Notes: generated by a model not told the origin, from the letters alone. Counted from the stretch's first letter, positions 15,451 to 24,861 are shown. The stretch: DNA of 40,952 bases from Nodosilinea sp. LEGE 07298 (GCF_015207265.1 NZ_JADEXE010000021.1:1-40952), one strand, 5' to 3'. Translations and numbers: made by a program.

Positions 15451-16731
15451 TTGGTTAAGCGGTACATCCCCCTTCAACTGGCGCTAGTGAGCCTTGGTCT
15501 GCTCTGCCCTGGAGCTATGCCAAGCTACGCCCAATCTGACCAGAGCAGCGATGCAGATCGTGTAGCGGCCTGGCAGTCGATCGCGGCTCAGGCTGAGGCA
15601 GCTAATTCCGTCGATCGAGAAGCCCTGGTAGCAAACCTGGCTAGCACCGCTGATCCAGACGAGGCGTCGAGTCGATTTACCTTAGAGGCTGCGATGGTTG
15701 CAGACCCACCCTTGGGTACCAACGCCACCGCGATCGCCCCCGACCCTGCCCTCGCTACCAGCGCTTACTTGACCACTGCTGCGGCCCTCACGGCTCCGCT
15801 CCAGCCAGACCGATCGCCTATCTCCCCCCCCGGTTCTGCCGAGCTAGCCCAGGCTGACGACGACTCTGAACTGCTGCCCCAAGACCCCGAGCTTGGGGTA
15901 ATCCAGGTGCGGAGCCTGCTTGAAGACAACGACCTGGGTATCTTGCGGATCCGCGATCAGCCTCAGTTACCGACCCAGATGGCCCGCCCCCCCGCCAAAA
16001 TTGGGTTTTTCTCGGCTCGTTTGGCGATCGCCAGCAGCGACAATATTTTGCTTGCCGTTAATGACGTAGGCGGGCTCACCAGCGATACCTTTTTGCGGCC
16101 CTCGATCGCCTTTGGCGTCTATCCCGCTTTGGGGCCTCAAACCGCCCTGATTGCCACTGCCGACCTGGGGCTACAGCGCTATGTTGATCAGTCATCGCTC
16201 AACTACGACGATCTGCGGTTTCGGGTGGGGCTGCGCCAGGGGCTTAGCCCCCGTAGCTACGGGCAGCTGATAGTCACCTACCAAGAGCTATATCGACCGG
16301 GGGGCAACCGGGCGCGATTTTTCAAAAATACTGCCCTGGGCCTCACCCTAGGCCGCCGCGACCCCATTACGCCAAAACTGGCCCTCGACTCCTACTATCT
16401 GGTTCAGTTCAACGACGCCGAAGCTACCGGCAGCGGCACCGCCACCGACTTTAGCCGCATTTTCCAGTCAGCGGGGGCTTACCTAGGCTATGACATTGCC
16501 CCCAGAATTCAGCTAGGCGTTAGCTATCAACTCAACTTAATCGACTACACGGCCCAGCCCCGCCACGACACCTTTCAACAGGTGCTGGGGCAGGTGGTGT
16601 ATCGGCTTAACCCCAATTTGCGCCTGAACCTCTACGGCGGGGTTAGCTTTGGGCGATCGTCAGAGCCGCGAGTTCGGTTTAACGACACCTTTTTCGGGGC
16701 CGCTATCGATGCCACGATACCCTTGTTTTAG
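15451..16731 (+). CDS. Outer-membrane beta-barrel protein
   Basis: 426 residues. A signal peptide ends near residue 27 (PSYA/QS). Residues about 28-180 are low in structure and rich in A, D, S and P. From about 185 to the end alternating strands are typical of an outer-membrane barrel (KIGFFSARLAIASSDNIL, ALIATADLGLQRYVD, LRLNLYGGVSFG), and the chain ends in Phe, the usual barrel-insertion signal. The start is TTG with AGGCAGG eight bases upstream; no in-frame ATG fits. The ligand is unknown. The neighbouring divergent FecR-domain gene suggests a shared envelope role. Confidence 0.75.
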   Translation: MVKRYIPLQLALVSLGLLCPGAMPSYAQSDQSSDADRVAAWQSIAAQAEAANSVDREALVANLASTADPDEASSRFTLEAAMVADPPLGTNATAIAPDPALATSAYLTTAAALTAPLQPDRSPISPPGSAELAQADDDSELLPQDPELGVIQVRSLLEDNDLGILRIRDQPQLPTQMARPPAKIGFFSARLAIASSDNILLAVNDVGGLTSDTFLRPSIAFGVYPALGPQTALIATADLGLQRYVDQSSLNYDDLRFRVGLRQGLSPRSYGQLIVTYQELYRPGGNRARFFKNTALGLTLGRRDPITPKLALDSYYLVQFNDAEATGSGTATDFSRIFQSAGAYLGYDIAPRIQLGVSYQLNLIDYTAQPRHDTFQQVLGQVVYRLNPNLRLNLYGGVSFGRSSEPRVRFNDTFFGAAIDATIPLF

Positions 16732-17014
16732 ACGGCTACTCTGGTCGCACTGGCATGGATCACGCTTGCAAACGCCGTCACGTCTTCACAACCTTTGTGG
16801 TGGGGGTGCTGGCCGATGACGCGATCGTGCTGCATCGTAAATGACTTGGCTACGATTTTGAACCTGTACCAGCGGGTGAGGCCTGAATAGGTCAGGTAAC
16901 ATCGGCGTAGATGAAATGTCGAGCCGATAAAGGCGATTGGGCGGCGCTGTGATTCAGCCCAGTTTCTGGCGGCAGAGCATGGTTGACTATGTCCCGCTAG
17001 CTGCAAGATCGGTG

Positions 17015-17593
17015 CTAGTCGTCAATTTCGGCGAGTTCAATCACCTGGTTGTCGTAGTCTTTGACTAAAAAGTTCAGGGGCTTTTCGTTGCGAATTTTGT
17101 GCTGTACACCGCTGAGCTGCACCCGCATCAGAATGTACTCCAGGCAGTTGTGGTCGAAGCACACGTGGCGATGCTGGTTGCGATGGCCTAGGCTGGCCCC
17201 GCTAACAATGTGTAGCTGAGTGTTTTTGCGCAACTGGTACCACAACCCTTCGGGGCTGCTGAGTGCGCCCTGGTTGGCAAAGCTGGTAGCCCCGCCCATG
17301 TACATAGGGTCAAGGCCAGCGGTACCCAGGGTTTGCTCGTAGTTGTAATAGTAGTGCAGCGGTACCTCGGCGGCAGGCAGGTTGAGCATGCCCTCGTAGA
17401 AGTGGCGAGCTACCTCCATGTCAGACACCATAACGGTGTAGACCTTAGGGGCGCTTTTGAGAAACATCCACATGGCCCCGGCGTAGGCCACCAGCAGCAT
17501 GACCATCACCCCTTGGGTCGACATAATGCTGTCGAGGGGTAGCCCCAGCAGGGCCACTGGGGTAGGGGCGGTCAGGGATAGGTTAAACAACAT
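17015..17593 (-). CDS. Membrane-anchored VOC (glyoxalase-like) domain protein
   Basis: 192 residues. An N-terminal membrane helix lies at about 24-45 (VMVMLLVAYAGAMWMFL), followed by a vicinal-oxygen-chelate-like domain: KVYTVMVSDMEVARHFYEGMLNL at about 50-72 is the classic first strand and helix, and LNFLVKDYDNQVIELAEIDD closes the fold at the C-terminus. The sequence HRHVCFDHNCLEYILMRVQ between them could supply metal-binding His residues. The domain usually handles small metabolites with a bound metal; the substrate is unknown. It probably faces the cytoplasm from the membrane. Confidence 0.68.
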   Translation of the reverse strand: MLFNLSLTAPTPVALLGLPLDSIMSTQGVMVMLLVAYAGAMWMFLKSAPKVYTVMVSDMEVARHFYEGMLNLPAAEVPLHYYYNYEQTLGTAGLDPMYMGGATSFANQGALSSPEGLWYQLRKNTQLHIVSGASLGHRNQHRHVCFDHNCLEYILMRVQLSGVQHKIRNEKPLNFLVKDYDNQVIELAEIDD

Positions 17594-17999
17594 AGGCCCA
17601 CACAGAAGGTACTAAAACGGTCGGCTGGCGAACTATCCACAGCAGCAAGGCTGGTTATAACCCAGTGTATCAATTTTGCAATAACCTCTATGGTCTTAAA
17701 GTTGACTCAGGTGTGGTTTGAGCGGGGATAATGGTTGACCTGCGGCAACTAAGCTGCTTATCGAGCCTAGGCGATCGCGCTGGCAAAATACTAAGCCATT
17801 GGTCTGCTTCCCTGGGGTACAGGCCTCTTCATATCGTTAAAACTTTGCAATCTTGGCCCAATTTTTTAAAAAAATAAGTCGCCAAAATCGCCACGCTAGG
17901 TATATTAGAGGCTGATTTATCCGCATCAGTCGGCGGCGGGCCTTGGCTCCAGCGGCGGCAGCTGTGGGGTAGTGGCGAATGTTTTTCACGGCTTAAACC
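17594..17999. other. 406-base divergent intergenic region before the sigma-factor gene
   Basis: No gene is supported. A weak promoter-like pair reads rightward: TTGACT 17702-17707 and GATAAT 17727-17732, with a long 19-base spacer. An A/T palindrome (TTTTTTAAAAAAA) lies near 17863-17875. No ribosome binding site is evident for ATG 18000. Confidence 0.4.
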
Positions 18000-18764
18000 A
18001 TGTCTAGCACGGCGCATATTCCCAACTTTCCCGAGTGCGACCATCGGCTGGTGCAGGGCCTGCACCACCTGAGCGATCGCGAGCTGGTGCAGCTGTTTCA
18101 GCACCACGGCGAGGCCGGGCGCTACTTCACGGCCATCTTTTGCCGCTACAGCCCCATGGTCTACAGCCTAATTCGCCACTCGGCGCGATCGCCTGTGCAG
18201 GCCGAATACCTGTTTGCGCTCACCTGGCGGCACATTCTTCACGAACTGGGCGGGGTTGAGTGCCCCGAGGCCTTAGTAGGCGAAGGTCCAGGTGCTTTTA
18301 CGCTACAAAACTGGCTGATCAACATTACTGCCCTCTGCATTAACCAGGCGGTAGTGCCCGAGGTAGAGTCCATTCACTATTCCCTAGCGCAGGCGACCCC
18401 GCCCTTCTGGTGCTACGTTGAGCAGGCCCTCGATCGCCTGCCTGCGGTAGAGCGGCTGGTGGCCGTCATGGCGCTCACCTTCCGCTGGAGCGAGAACCGA
18501 ATCGCGGCGTATCTACAGGCCGAGGGCGAAACGCTTACGGCATCCGAAGTTCGCCAAAAGCTAGCGCTGGCTTTTCAGCATTTAGAAACGGCTCTGCCGG
18601 AGGACATTCGCCAGATTTATTTGGGGGATAGCTCCCTGCGGCCCGAACCGCTGCCCGACGACCTCAACAATCTGCTCGATGTACCCGATTTGGAAGGGGC
18701 AGGGCTAGATGAAATCAATTTGGTCGGCGCTGGGGGCGAACTGGGCAACGAATGGGCTAACTGA
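18000..18764 (+). CDS. ECF-like sigma-70 family RNA polymerase sigma factor
   Basis: 254 residues. Residues about 22-85 match region 2 (LSDRELVQLFQHHGEAGRYF...IFCRYSPMVYSLIRH, then EYLFALTWRHILHEL). Residues about 138-200 match region 4 with its helix-turn-helix (LDRLPAVERLVAVMALTFRWSENRIAAYL...SEVRQKLALAFQHLE). An acidic, leucine-rich tail of about 50 residues follows, longer than in most ECF factors. It would redirect RNA polymerase to an unknown regulon. No anti-sigma gene is adjacent; the TPR gene 155 bases downstream may be co-transcribed. Confidence 0.75.
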   Translation: MSSTAHIPNFPECDHRLVQGLHHLSDRELVQLFQHHGEAGRYFTAIFCRYSPMVYSLIRHSARSPVQAEYLFALTWRHILHELGGVECPEALVGEGPGAFTLQNWLINITALCINQAVVPEVESIHYSLAQATPPFWCYVEQALDRLPAVERLVAVMALTFRWSENRIAAYLQAEGETLTASEVRQKLALAFQHLETALPEDIRQIYLGDSSLRPEPLPDDLNNLLDVPDLEGAGLDEINLVGAGGELGNEWAN

Positions 18765-18902
18765 GTTGACCCACCACTAACCGCTACCCATCGCGTTGAA
18801 CCATGGGAGAAAGACTTGGGGGACTAAATCTGAGCCAAGTCCAGAAGTGACGTTCTGCCGATGGGAAAACTACAGATCCCGAGCTGGACTTGGTATATGC
18901 CT

Positions 18903-18910
18903 GGGGAGGG
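18903..18910 (+). promoter_or_regulatory. Ribosome binding site that fixes the TPR gene start
   Basis: GGGGAGGG lies eight bases before ATG 18919, which opens a clean signal peptide. The longer frame starting at 18796 lacks both features. Confidence 0.7.
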
Positions 18911-18918
18911 CAACAGAC

Positions 18919-19932
18919 ATGAAGCACAAATATCTACTCCTGGGAATGTTGCCCCTGCTGCTGTCGGGGCTGAGCCAGCCTGCCTCAGCGATCAACCTCG
19001 AAGAGCAGCTCGACATTCGCCCCCTCGACGCTACCCAGGGACCATCGCGAGATGTGGCCGACGGCTGGATGCAGCTGGGCAACCAGCAGTTGAGCGAGGG
19101 CAACCTGACCGCAGCGGTAGATTCCTGGGCTGAGGCAGCTGAGATCTATCGTCTGCTAGGTGACGGGCAAGCGGCAGGGCAATCGTACGGATCGATCGGG
19201 GCCGCCTTTGCCACCCTGGGCCAATACCCAGAGGCCGAGCGGGCGCTGGTGCTGCGCATCGGCACCGCCCGCGACAATGATGATTCACTGGGTCAGGTCT
19301 ACGGCCTCAATAACCTGGGCAATCTCTACGTGAACCGGGGGCGACTACTAGAGGGGCAGGCCTACTTCGAGGAGGCGTTGCAGATAGCCCGCACCACTGG
19401 CGACTCGCGGGCCGTTGGTCTGTCATTGAGCAATCTGGGTCAGGTAGCCACCCAGCGGGGCGATTTGGACGTAGCGGTACGCCTGCTAGAGGCAGCAACT
19501 AACTACCGCCTTCTAGCCGGTGATTTTGTGGGTGAGGCTCACTCCTCCAACAGTTTAGGGGATGTATACGTGGCCCTAGGCCGCGAGTCTAATGCTATTG
19601 GAGCCTACCGGGTAGGGCTGCGAGCCGGGGTCGAAGCGGGCAACATCGCCCTACAGATCCGCGCCCTAGACGGACTGCTGGGGATTTACCTAGACCGAGG
19701 CGAATTGAACATCGCGAAGCAGTATCTCGACCAGCGCAGCGCGCTTACCCTCGGTACCACCCCCGCTAATTTACAGACGGCCCTTACCTACCGCTGGCTG
19801 GGCGACTACTATCTCGAAACCAGTGACATCGCTTTGGCCGAGCAATCCTTTGAGCGAGGGCTACAGATTGCGCGATCGCTACAGGCCAAGTCTTTAGAGG
19901 CCGAGTTTATCAACCGCCTGCTAGATCTATAG
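18919..19932 (+). CDS. Secreted tetratricopeptide-repeat protein
   Basis: 337 residues from ATG 18919. A signal peptide at about 1-24 (KHKYLLLGMLPLLLSGLSQPASA) is followed by at least six TPR-like helical pairs from about residue 48 to the end, for example WMQLGNQQLSEGNLTAAVDSW, YGLNNLGNLYVNRGRLLEGQ, SLSNLGQVATQRGDLDVAVR and YRWLGDYYLETSDIALAEQ. TPRs form protein-binding superhelices, so this is probably a periplasmic scaffold or assembly factor. A frame extending upstream to 18796 is less likely because its extra 41 residues would hide the signal peptide. It follows the sigma-factor gene on the same strand. Confidence 0.75.
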   Translation: MKHKYLLLGMLPLLLSGLSQPASAINLEEQLDIRPLDATQGPSRDVADGWMQLGNQQLSEGNLTAAVDSWAEAAEIYRLLGDGQAAGQSYGSIGAAFATLGQYPEAERALVLRIGTARDNDDSLGQVYGLNNLGNLYVNRGRLLEGQAYFEEALQIARTTGDSRAVGLSLSNLGQVATQRGDLDVAVRLLEAATNYRLLAGDFVGEAHSSNSLGDVYVALGRESNAIGAYRVGLRAGVEAGNIALQIRALDGLLGIYLDRGELNIAKQYLDQRSALTLGTTPANLQTALTYRWLGDYYLETSDIALAEQSFERGLQIARSLQAKSLEAEFINRLLDL

Positions 19933-19973
19933 CGAAACGATTCCCTCAGCCACCGACTCTCACAGACAGGTCG

Positions 19974-22682
19974 CTAGCTTTTGAGCAATCCAGAGGGAGT
20001 GGCCTCAGCATATTGATCAACGGGCTGAGCGACCGATTCAACGGCACCATTCAGCCCTGAGGCCTGGGGGGGTAATGGGTTGCGAGTCTTAATTAGGGCG
20101 ATCGCGCGGGTGACGCTCTCGGGCAAAATGACCACCAGGCTGTCGTCGGGGGCTGCGTCTAAGGCGGTATTGATGGCCTCGGTTTCATCCAGAATGGTGC
20201 GGTAGGTGACCTCGCTGGGCACCTCTTCAATGCCACGCACAATCCATTGAGCAGCATCGCCGCGATCGCGGCCGCGAGTATCGTCGTCTTCTTTAACGAT
20301 AATGTCATCAAACATTTGGGCGGCTAGCTTGCCCAGGGTAATAAAGTCATTATCGCGGCGATCGCCCGGCCCTCCGACTACACCGATGCATCGCCCTGGC
20401 CAATTTTTCACAAAGCCCCCCAGAGCCTCGTAGCTAGCGGGGTTGTGGGCATAGTCAACTAGAGCGTGAAACCGACCTAGGTTAAACAAGTTCATGCGGC
20501 CTGGGGTTTGGTCGCTGGAGGCCTCAAAGGTGTGCAGCGCCTGGCGAATACAGTCGATATCAACCCCTTGGGCAAAGGCGGCTAAACTGGCCGCCAGGGC
20601 GTTGGCAATCTGGAAGGGAGCCTTGCCGCCCATGGTGAGGGGCACTTTTTCGGCCTGCTCAATCCGCAGCAGCCAGTCGCCCTTGAGAATGGACAGGTAG
20701 CCCTGCTCGTAGACAGCCGCTAGTCCGCCCTGCTGGGAATGCTTGCGCACCAGGTCGTTGTGGGGGTCCATCGAGAAATAGGCCACCTGGCTCTTGACCC
20801 GCTGGGCCATCGCTGACACCAGGGGGTCGTCGGCATTGAGCACCGCGTAGCCGCTGGGGCGCACGGATTCGGCCACCACGCTCTTGAGATGGGCCATGTC
20901 TTCAAGGGTTTCGATATCGCCTAGGCCCATGTGGTCGGCGGCGACGTTGAGCACCACGCCGATATCGCAGTCTTCGAAGGCCAGACCCGATCGCAGAATG
21001 CCGCCCCGCGCTGTCTCCAGCACCGCCACCTCTACGGTAGGGTCTTGCAGAATTACCTGGGCGCTCTGGGGACCGGTGGTATCGCCCGGTTCCACCATGT
21101 TGTCGCCGATGTAGATGCCATCGGTGGTGGTAAAGCCCACCATTTGACCCGTCTGCTTGAAGATGTGGGCCGTCAGACGAGTGGTGGTAGTTTTGCCGTT
21201 GGTGCCGGTGATGGCCACTACCGGCACGCGGGCAGGGGTGCCAGGCGGAAACAGCATGGCCAAAATCGGCTCGGCTACATTGCGGGCAATGCCGACGCTA
21301 GGGCACACGTGCATACGCAGCCCCGGGGCCGCATTGACTTCGACGATAACGCCGTCCACCTCGCGCAGGGGCTTGGAAATATCGGTGGTGACCACATCAA
21401 TGCCAGCAATATCGAGGCCAATGGTCTTGGCAATGCGCTGGGCCACCCAAATGTTGTCGGGGTGAATGTCGTCGGTGCGATCGATGGCAATGCCACCCGT
21501 ACTCAGGTTCGCGGTGGCCCGCAGATAGCAAATTTCGCCCTCGGGCAGCACGGTGTCAAGGGTGTAGCCCCTCCGATCGAGCAGCTGCCAGGTGGTGCGA
21601 TCGACCTCAATGCGAGTGAGCAGATTGTCGTGGCCGACGCCCCGGCGCGGGTCTTGGTTGGTCAGCTCAATCAGCTGCTCAATCGTTGATTTGCCGTCGC
21701 CAACTACGTGGGCGGGCACTCGCTCGGCCACCGCAATCACGCGCCCGTTAATTACCAAGACTCGGTGGTCGCGGCCCCGGTAAAAGCGTTCGACAATCAC
21801 GCCTTTGGATACTTCTTTGGCGGCTTCGTAGGCTTCTTCGGCGGCCTGGTAGGTGTCGATATCGATGGTGATGCCGCGCCCGTGGTTGCCGTCAAGGGGC
21901 TTGACCACAATGGGATAGCCGCCAACGTCTTCGATCGCGTTCTCAAGCTCATCTAGGTAGTTGATGACGGTGCCCCGAGGGACGGGCACCCCGGCGCTGC
22001 GCAAAATTTGCTTAGTGCCCTCTTTATCAGAGGCTAGTTCTACAGCCAAAATGCTGGTTTTGCTGCTCAAGGTGGCCTGCACCCGCTGCTGGTAGCGGCC
22101 ATAGCCGAGCTGGATCATCGCCCGGGTAGAAAGCTGCATCCAGGGAATGTCTTGGGTTTCGGCGGCGCGCACAATGGCCTCGGTGCTGGGACCGAGGGCG
22201 GCATCGAGGCGAAACTCGTTGAGGTCGGCCAGGTCTTGCTCAAGCTCCTCTTTGGCATAGTGGCCGGTTTCGACCAGGCTGTTGCACAACCGCACCGCCG
22301 CCCGTGCCGCATAGCGCCCAGCCTGCTCGTTTTGGTACTCAAACACCACTTGGTAAACGCCGGGTTCAGCCACGGAACGGGTGCGGCCAAAGCCGACAGG
22401 CATGCCAGCCATAGTTTGTAGCTCTAGGGCAACGTGCTCAATGATGTGGCCCATGTAGGTGCCCTGGCGCACTCGGCTTAGAAATCCGCCGCGATGCCCA
22501 GGCGAACAAAAGTGTTCGATCAGGCTGGGGAGCGTTTCGGCTAGCGCTTCATAAAACCCAGGAATCTGGTCCGAGGGGCGGTCAGCCAGGTCTTCTAGAT
22601 CTAGCCGCATTAGGATCAGATTGGGGTAGCGGATGCTCCAGTAGTTTGGCCCTCGGAGAGTCTGGGTTTTAAGAATTCGCAT
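19974..22682 (-). CDS. cphA: Cyanophycin synthetase
   Basis: 902 residues, normal for CphA, which polymerises aspartate and arginine into the nitrogen reserve cyanophycin using ATP. An N-terminal domain (1-160) is followed by an ATP-grasp half with VVKPLDGNHGRGITID near 255-270 that adds aspartate. A Mur-ligase-like half has its P-loop GTNGKTTTTR near 490-500 and DYAHNPASYEALGGF near 740-755, and adds arginine. No cyanophycinase gene (cphB) is adjacent, although many cyanobacteria keep the two together. It is preceded by a 220-base region with a strong hairpin and a weak NtcA-like motif. Confidence 0.95.
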   Translation of the reverse strand: MRILKTQTLRGPNYWSIRYPNLILMRLDLEDLADRPSDQIPGFYEALAETLPSLIEHFCSPGHRGGFLSRVRQGTYMGHIIEHVALELQTMAGMPVGFGRTRSVAEPGVYQVVFEYQNEQAGRYAARAAVRLCNSLVETGHYAKEELEQDLADLNEFRLDAALGPSTEAIVRAAETQDIPWMQLSTRAMIQLGYGRYQQRVQATLSSKTSILAVELASDKEGTKQILRSAGVPVPRGTVINYLDELENAIEDVGGYPIVVKPLDGNHGRGITIDIDTYQAAEEAYEAAKEVSKGVIVERFYRGRDHRVLVINGRVIAVAERVPAHVVGDGKSTIEQLIELTNQDPRRGVGHDNLLTRIEVDRTTWQLLDRRGYTLDTVLPEGEICYLRATANLSTGGIAIDRTDDIHPDNIWVAQRIAKTIGLDIAGIDVVTTDISKPLREVDGVIVEVNAAPGLRMHVCPSVGIARNVAEPILAMLFPPGTPARVPVVAITGTNGKTTTTRLTAHIFKQTGQMVGFTTTDGIYIGDNMVEPGDTTGPQSAQVILQDPTVEVAVLETARGGILRSGLAFEDCDIGVVLNVAADHMGLGDIETLEDMAHLKSVVAESVRPSGYAVLNADDPLVSAMAQRVKSQVAYFSMDPHNDLVRKHSQQGGLAAVYEQGYLSILKGDWLLRIEQAEKVPLTMGGKAPFQIANALAASLAAFAQGVDIDCIRQALHTFEASSDQTPGRMNLFNLGRFHALVDYAHNPASYEALGGFVKNWPGRCIGVVGGPGDRRDNDFITLGKLAAQMFDDIIVKEDDDTRGRDRGDAAQWIVRGIEEVPSEVTYRTILDETEAINTALDAAPDDSLVVILPESVTRAIALIKTRNPLPPQASGLNGAVESVAQPVDQYAEATPSGLLKS

Positions 22683-22844
22683 GGGCTATCGTAACTCACC
22701 AGTCGTAGAACAGGGTTGGCTTGAGCGCAGCGTGAATAGACGGGGCTGATCAGGCGGGGTGTAGTGAAGTATAACCCCAGGTTAGGGCTCAAGACAGTAT
22801 CCCTGGGGCACGATCTTGCCTTGGCGAAGGGAATAACGCCATCC

Positions 22845-22881
22845 CTTTGACAGAGGCCTCTAGTAAAGGCCTCTGTCAAAG
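22845..22881. terminator. Strong 14-base-pair hairpin after the DUF1995 gene, upstream of cphA
   Basis: CTTTGACAGAGGCC (22845-22858) pairs perfectly with GGCCTCTGTCAAAG (22868-22881) around a 9-base loop. It starts about 22 bases past the DUF1995 stop on the minus strand. There is no T-run, so it may be a factor-assisted terminator or RNA-stability element, or part of the cphA leader. Confidence 0.55.
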
Positions 22882-22903
22882 ACAAGCAAAAGGGGGTGTC
22901 TCT

Positions 22904-23683
22904 TTACTGGGTTAGGGCACGAATAAATCCCTGTAGCTCACTTAAAAAACCACCCCGTTTGCTCTTGATTGGCGCATCGTCAGGGGTGCCTGCTGGAGCG
23001 GTTTCGCCCAGTAAAATGCGATCGATCGCTTCGCCGGAGGGCTTTTGGGGTGTTTCAGCCAGTAGTGAATAGCCCGCCTCAGATTCTTGCCACACCTGCC
23101 AGGGGTGCGGGTAGCAGCGCAGCAGCACGGCCCCTTCTAGCGGCCGCAGGTAGTAGATTGGCTCTAACGTGCTGAGGAAGCGATCGCGCAGCTGCCGTCC
23201 GGCATAGCCGATGCCAATGGTGGCTACGTCCTCTAGCTTGGGGTTGAGCATGATCACAAACTTGTCGCCCGCCTCGGTGCACATGTCTTCGACCTGGTTG
23301 ACCTCAATCGACGAGGGCTCGACAAACAGGTAGGCCTGGTCATCGGGTTCCATTTCGCTGTGCAATTCGCCAATGCCGCGCACCACAAAGTCGGGGTTGC
23401 CCCAGTCGCGGCGGGCCAGAGCCGCTGCCCCCGCATCGGGAAAGTAAACCTTGAACACAAGGCCTAGCTCTTGCAGGGCGGGGTAAAACCGCTGGGCCAC
23501 GGGCAGGCCCTTCAGCTCGGAGTAAGCCAGCTCCACCACCATACGGGGTACCCCCGCCTGAATAGCGGCCTGGGCGGCCCCCCGAGCCTGGTCGATCGCG
23601 TCTTCCAGGCTAGCCGGTACGGCGGTCACAGCAGAATTCATAGCACCATCATTGTCTTTTGCGGCTTGAGTCATGGCGGCCAT
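22904..23683 (-). CDS. DUF1995-family protein
   Basis: 259 residues. The central region (SLEDAIDQARGAAQAAIQAG, VELAYSELKG, KVYFPDAGAAALARRDWG, LFVEPSSIEVNQVEDMC and FVIMLNPKLED) fits the DUF1995 family shared by cyanobacteria and plastids, whose plant members include proteins tied to photosystem assembly. A positively charged end of unknown role follows (SKRGGFLSELQGFIRAL). It is soluble with no signal peptide. Three ATGs (23683, 23674, 23641) are possible starts and none has a strong ribosome site. It lies 14 bases past the stop-proximal end of the cysteine desulfurase frame on the same strand, so the two may be co-transcribed. Biochemical role unknown. Confidence 0.78.
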   Translation of the reverse strand: MAAMTQAAKDNDGAMNSAVTAVPASLEDAIDQARGAAQAAIQAGVPRMVVELAYSELKGLPVAQRFYPALQELGLVFKVYFPDAGAAALARRDWGNPDFVVRGIGELHSEMEPDDQAYLFVEPSSIEVNQVEDMCTEAGDKFVIMLNPKLEDVATIGIGYAGRQLRDRFLSTLEPIYYLRPLEGAVLLRCYPHPWQVWQESEAGYSLLAETPQKPSGEAIDRILLGETAPAGTPDDAPIKSKRGGFLSELQGFIRALTQ

Positions 23684-23697
23684 TAGAAGTTAGAACA

Positions 23698-24861
23698 CTA
23701 CACAGGAGTCAGGGCGAGGGGAGCCAGGGCACGGCGCAGCACCTGGCGCAGCACCATCGCTACCCAGTCAATATCGGCAGCGGTGGTATGCCGCCCCAGG
23801 GTGAGACGAATGCCGCAGCTGGCCTCGCGATCGCTGTAGCCCATCGCCAGCAGCACTGGGCTGGGGCTGAGCTTGCCACTGCGGCAGGCCGCCCCGGCGC
23901 TAATGCCAATGCCGGCTAAATTCATCTCGCGCACCAGGGTACGACCGCTGACCTGCTCACCGTCGGCGGCAATGCAAAAGCTAGCGTGGTGGGGTAGCCG
24001 CTGGTGGCGATCGCCTGTGGGGGTGAGTTCAGCCACGCTGGCTAACTGGTCGAAAAGGTGATCGCGTAGGCCAATCAGCCGCCGGGTTTCGGTAGCCATT
24101 TCCTCAGCGGCCAGGGCCGCCGCTATCCCAAACCCGGCCAGGGTAGGCACCGCCTGGGTACCCGATCGCAGGCCAAACTCCTGACCGCCACCCCCTAGCA
24201 GGGGCACTAGCTCTACCCCAGGCCGCACGTACAGCGCCCCGGCCCCCTGGGGGCCATAGATTTTGTGGCTGGAGATCGACAGCAAATCGACCGGCAGAAT
24301 CTGTACATCGAGCGGCAGCCGACCGGCCGCCTGCACCGCATCGGTGTGAAACAGCGCCCCGTGGTCGCGGGCGATTTGGCCTAGCACCTCGATGGGTTGC
24401 AGGGTGCCGACTTCGCTCTGGCCGTAGATCATCGACACCAGCACGGTGTTGTCGCGCAGGGCCTGGCGCAGATCGCTCGGACTGACCCGTCCCTGGGCAT
24501 TCACCGGTAGTCGGGTTACCTGCCAACCCAACGCTTCCAGCTGCTGGGCCGGTTTTTCGACCGCTGAATGCTCTACTGATGAAATCACAATGTGCTGGGG
24601 CACCCGGTAGCGCTGGGCGACTCCCATTAGGGCCAAATTGTCGGCCTCGGTGCCCCCCGCCGTAAATACCACCGCATCGGCCGGGGCATTGAGCAGCGCC
24701 GCTACCTGCGATCGCGCCTGCTCTAGCACCGTGGCCGATCGGTTGCCCCACTGGTGCAGGCTGGAGGGGTTGCCCCAATGGTCGGCCATGCAGGCGCTCA
24801 TCGCGGCGATCGCCTCCGGGCGCGGGGGCGTGGTGGCGCTGTAGTCTAAATAGATTTGCAT
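23698..24861 (-). CDS. Cysteine desulfurase, NifS/IscS family
   Basis: 387 residues from ATG 24861 (MQIYLDYSATTPP). A longer frame to 25035 adds an Arg-rich stretch with no family similarity. The enzyme uses pyridoxal phosphate to release sulfur from cysteine for Fe-S clusters and other thio-cofactors. PLP-site features include SSVEHSAVEKP near 95-105, HTDAVQAAG and the Schiff-base Lys in SSHKIYGPQG (about residue 200). The catalytic Cys lies in SAGAACRSGKLSPS (about residue 326), a loop closer to NifS-like than to SufS enzymes. No nif, isc or suf genes are nearby, so it is probably a housekeeping sulfur donor. Confidence 0.88.
   Translation of the reverse strand: MQIYLDYSATTPPRPEAIAAMSACMADHWGNPSSLHQWGNRSATVLEQARSQVAALLNAPADAVVFTAGGTEADNLALMGVAQRYRVPQHIVISSVEHSAVEKPAQQLEALGWQVTRLPVNAQGRVSPSDLRQALRDNTVLVSMIYGQSEVGTLQPIEVLGQIARDHGALFHTDAVQAAGRLPLDVQILPVDLLSISSHKIYGPQGAGALYVRPGVELVPLLGGGGQEFGLRSGTQAVPTLAGFGIAAALAAEEMATETRRLIGLRDHLFDQLASVAELTPTGDRHQRLPHHASFCIAADGEQVSGRTLVREMNLAGIGISAGAACRSGKLSPSPVLLAMGYSDREASCGIRLTLGRHTTAADIDWVAMVLRQVLRRALAPLALTPV

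Noticed and set aside
16728-17006. 92-codon minus-strand frame after the beta-barrel gene
   Set aside because: Overlaps the barrel stop, shows no recognisable family and no ribosome site.
17702-17732. Promoter TTGACT...GATAAT for the sigma-factor gene
   Set aside because: The 19-base spacer and weak -10 make it no better than chance; noted only in the intergenic entry.
17829-18107. 92-codon minus-strand frame overlapping the sigma-factor start
   Set aside because: Overlaps a well-supported gene on the other strand and has no domain character.
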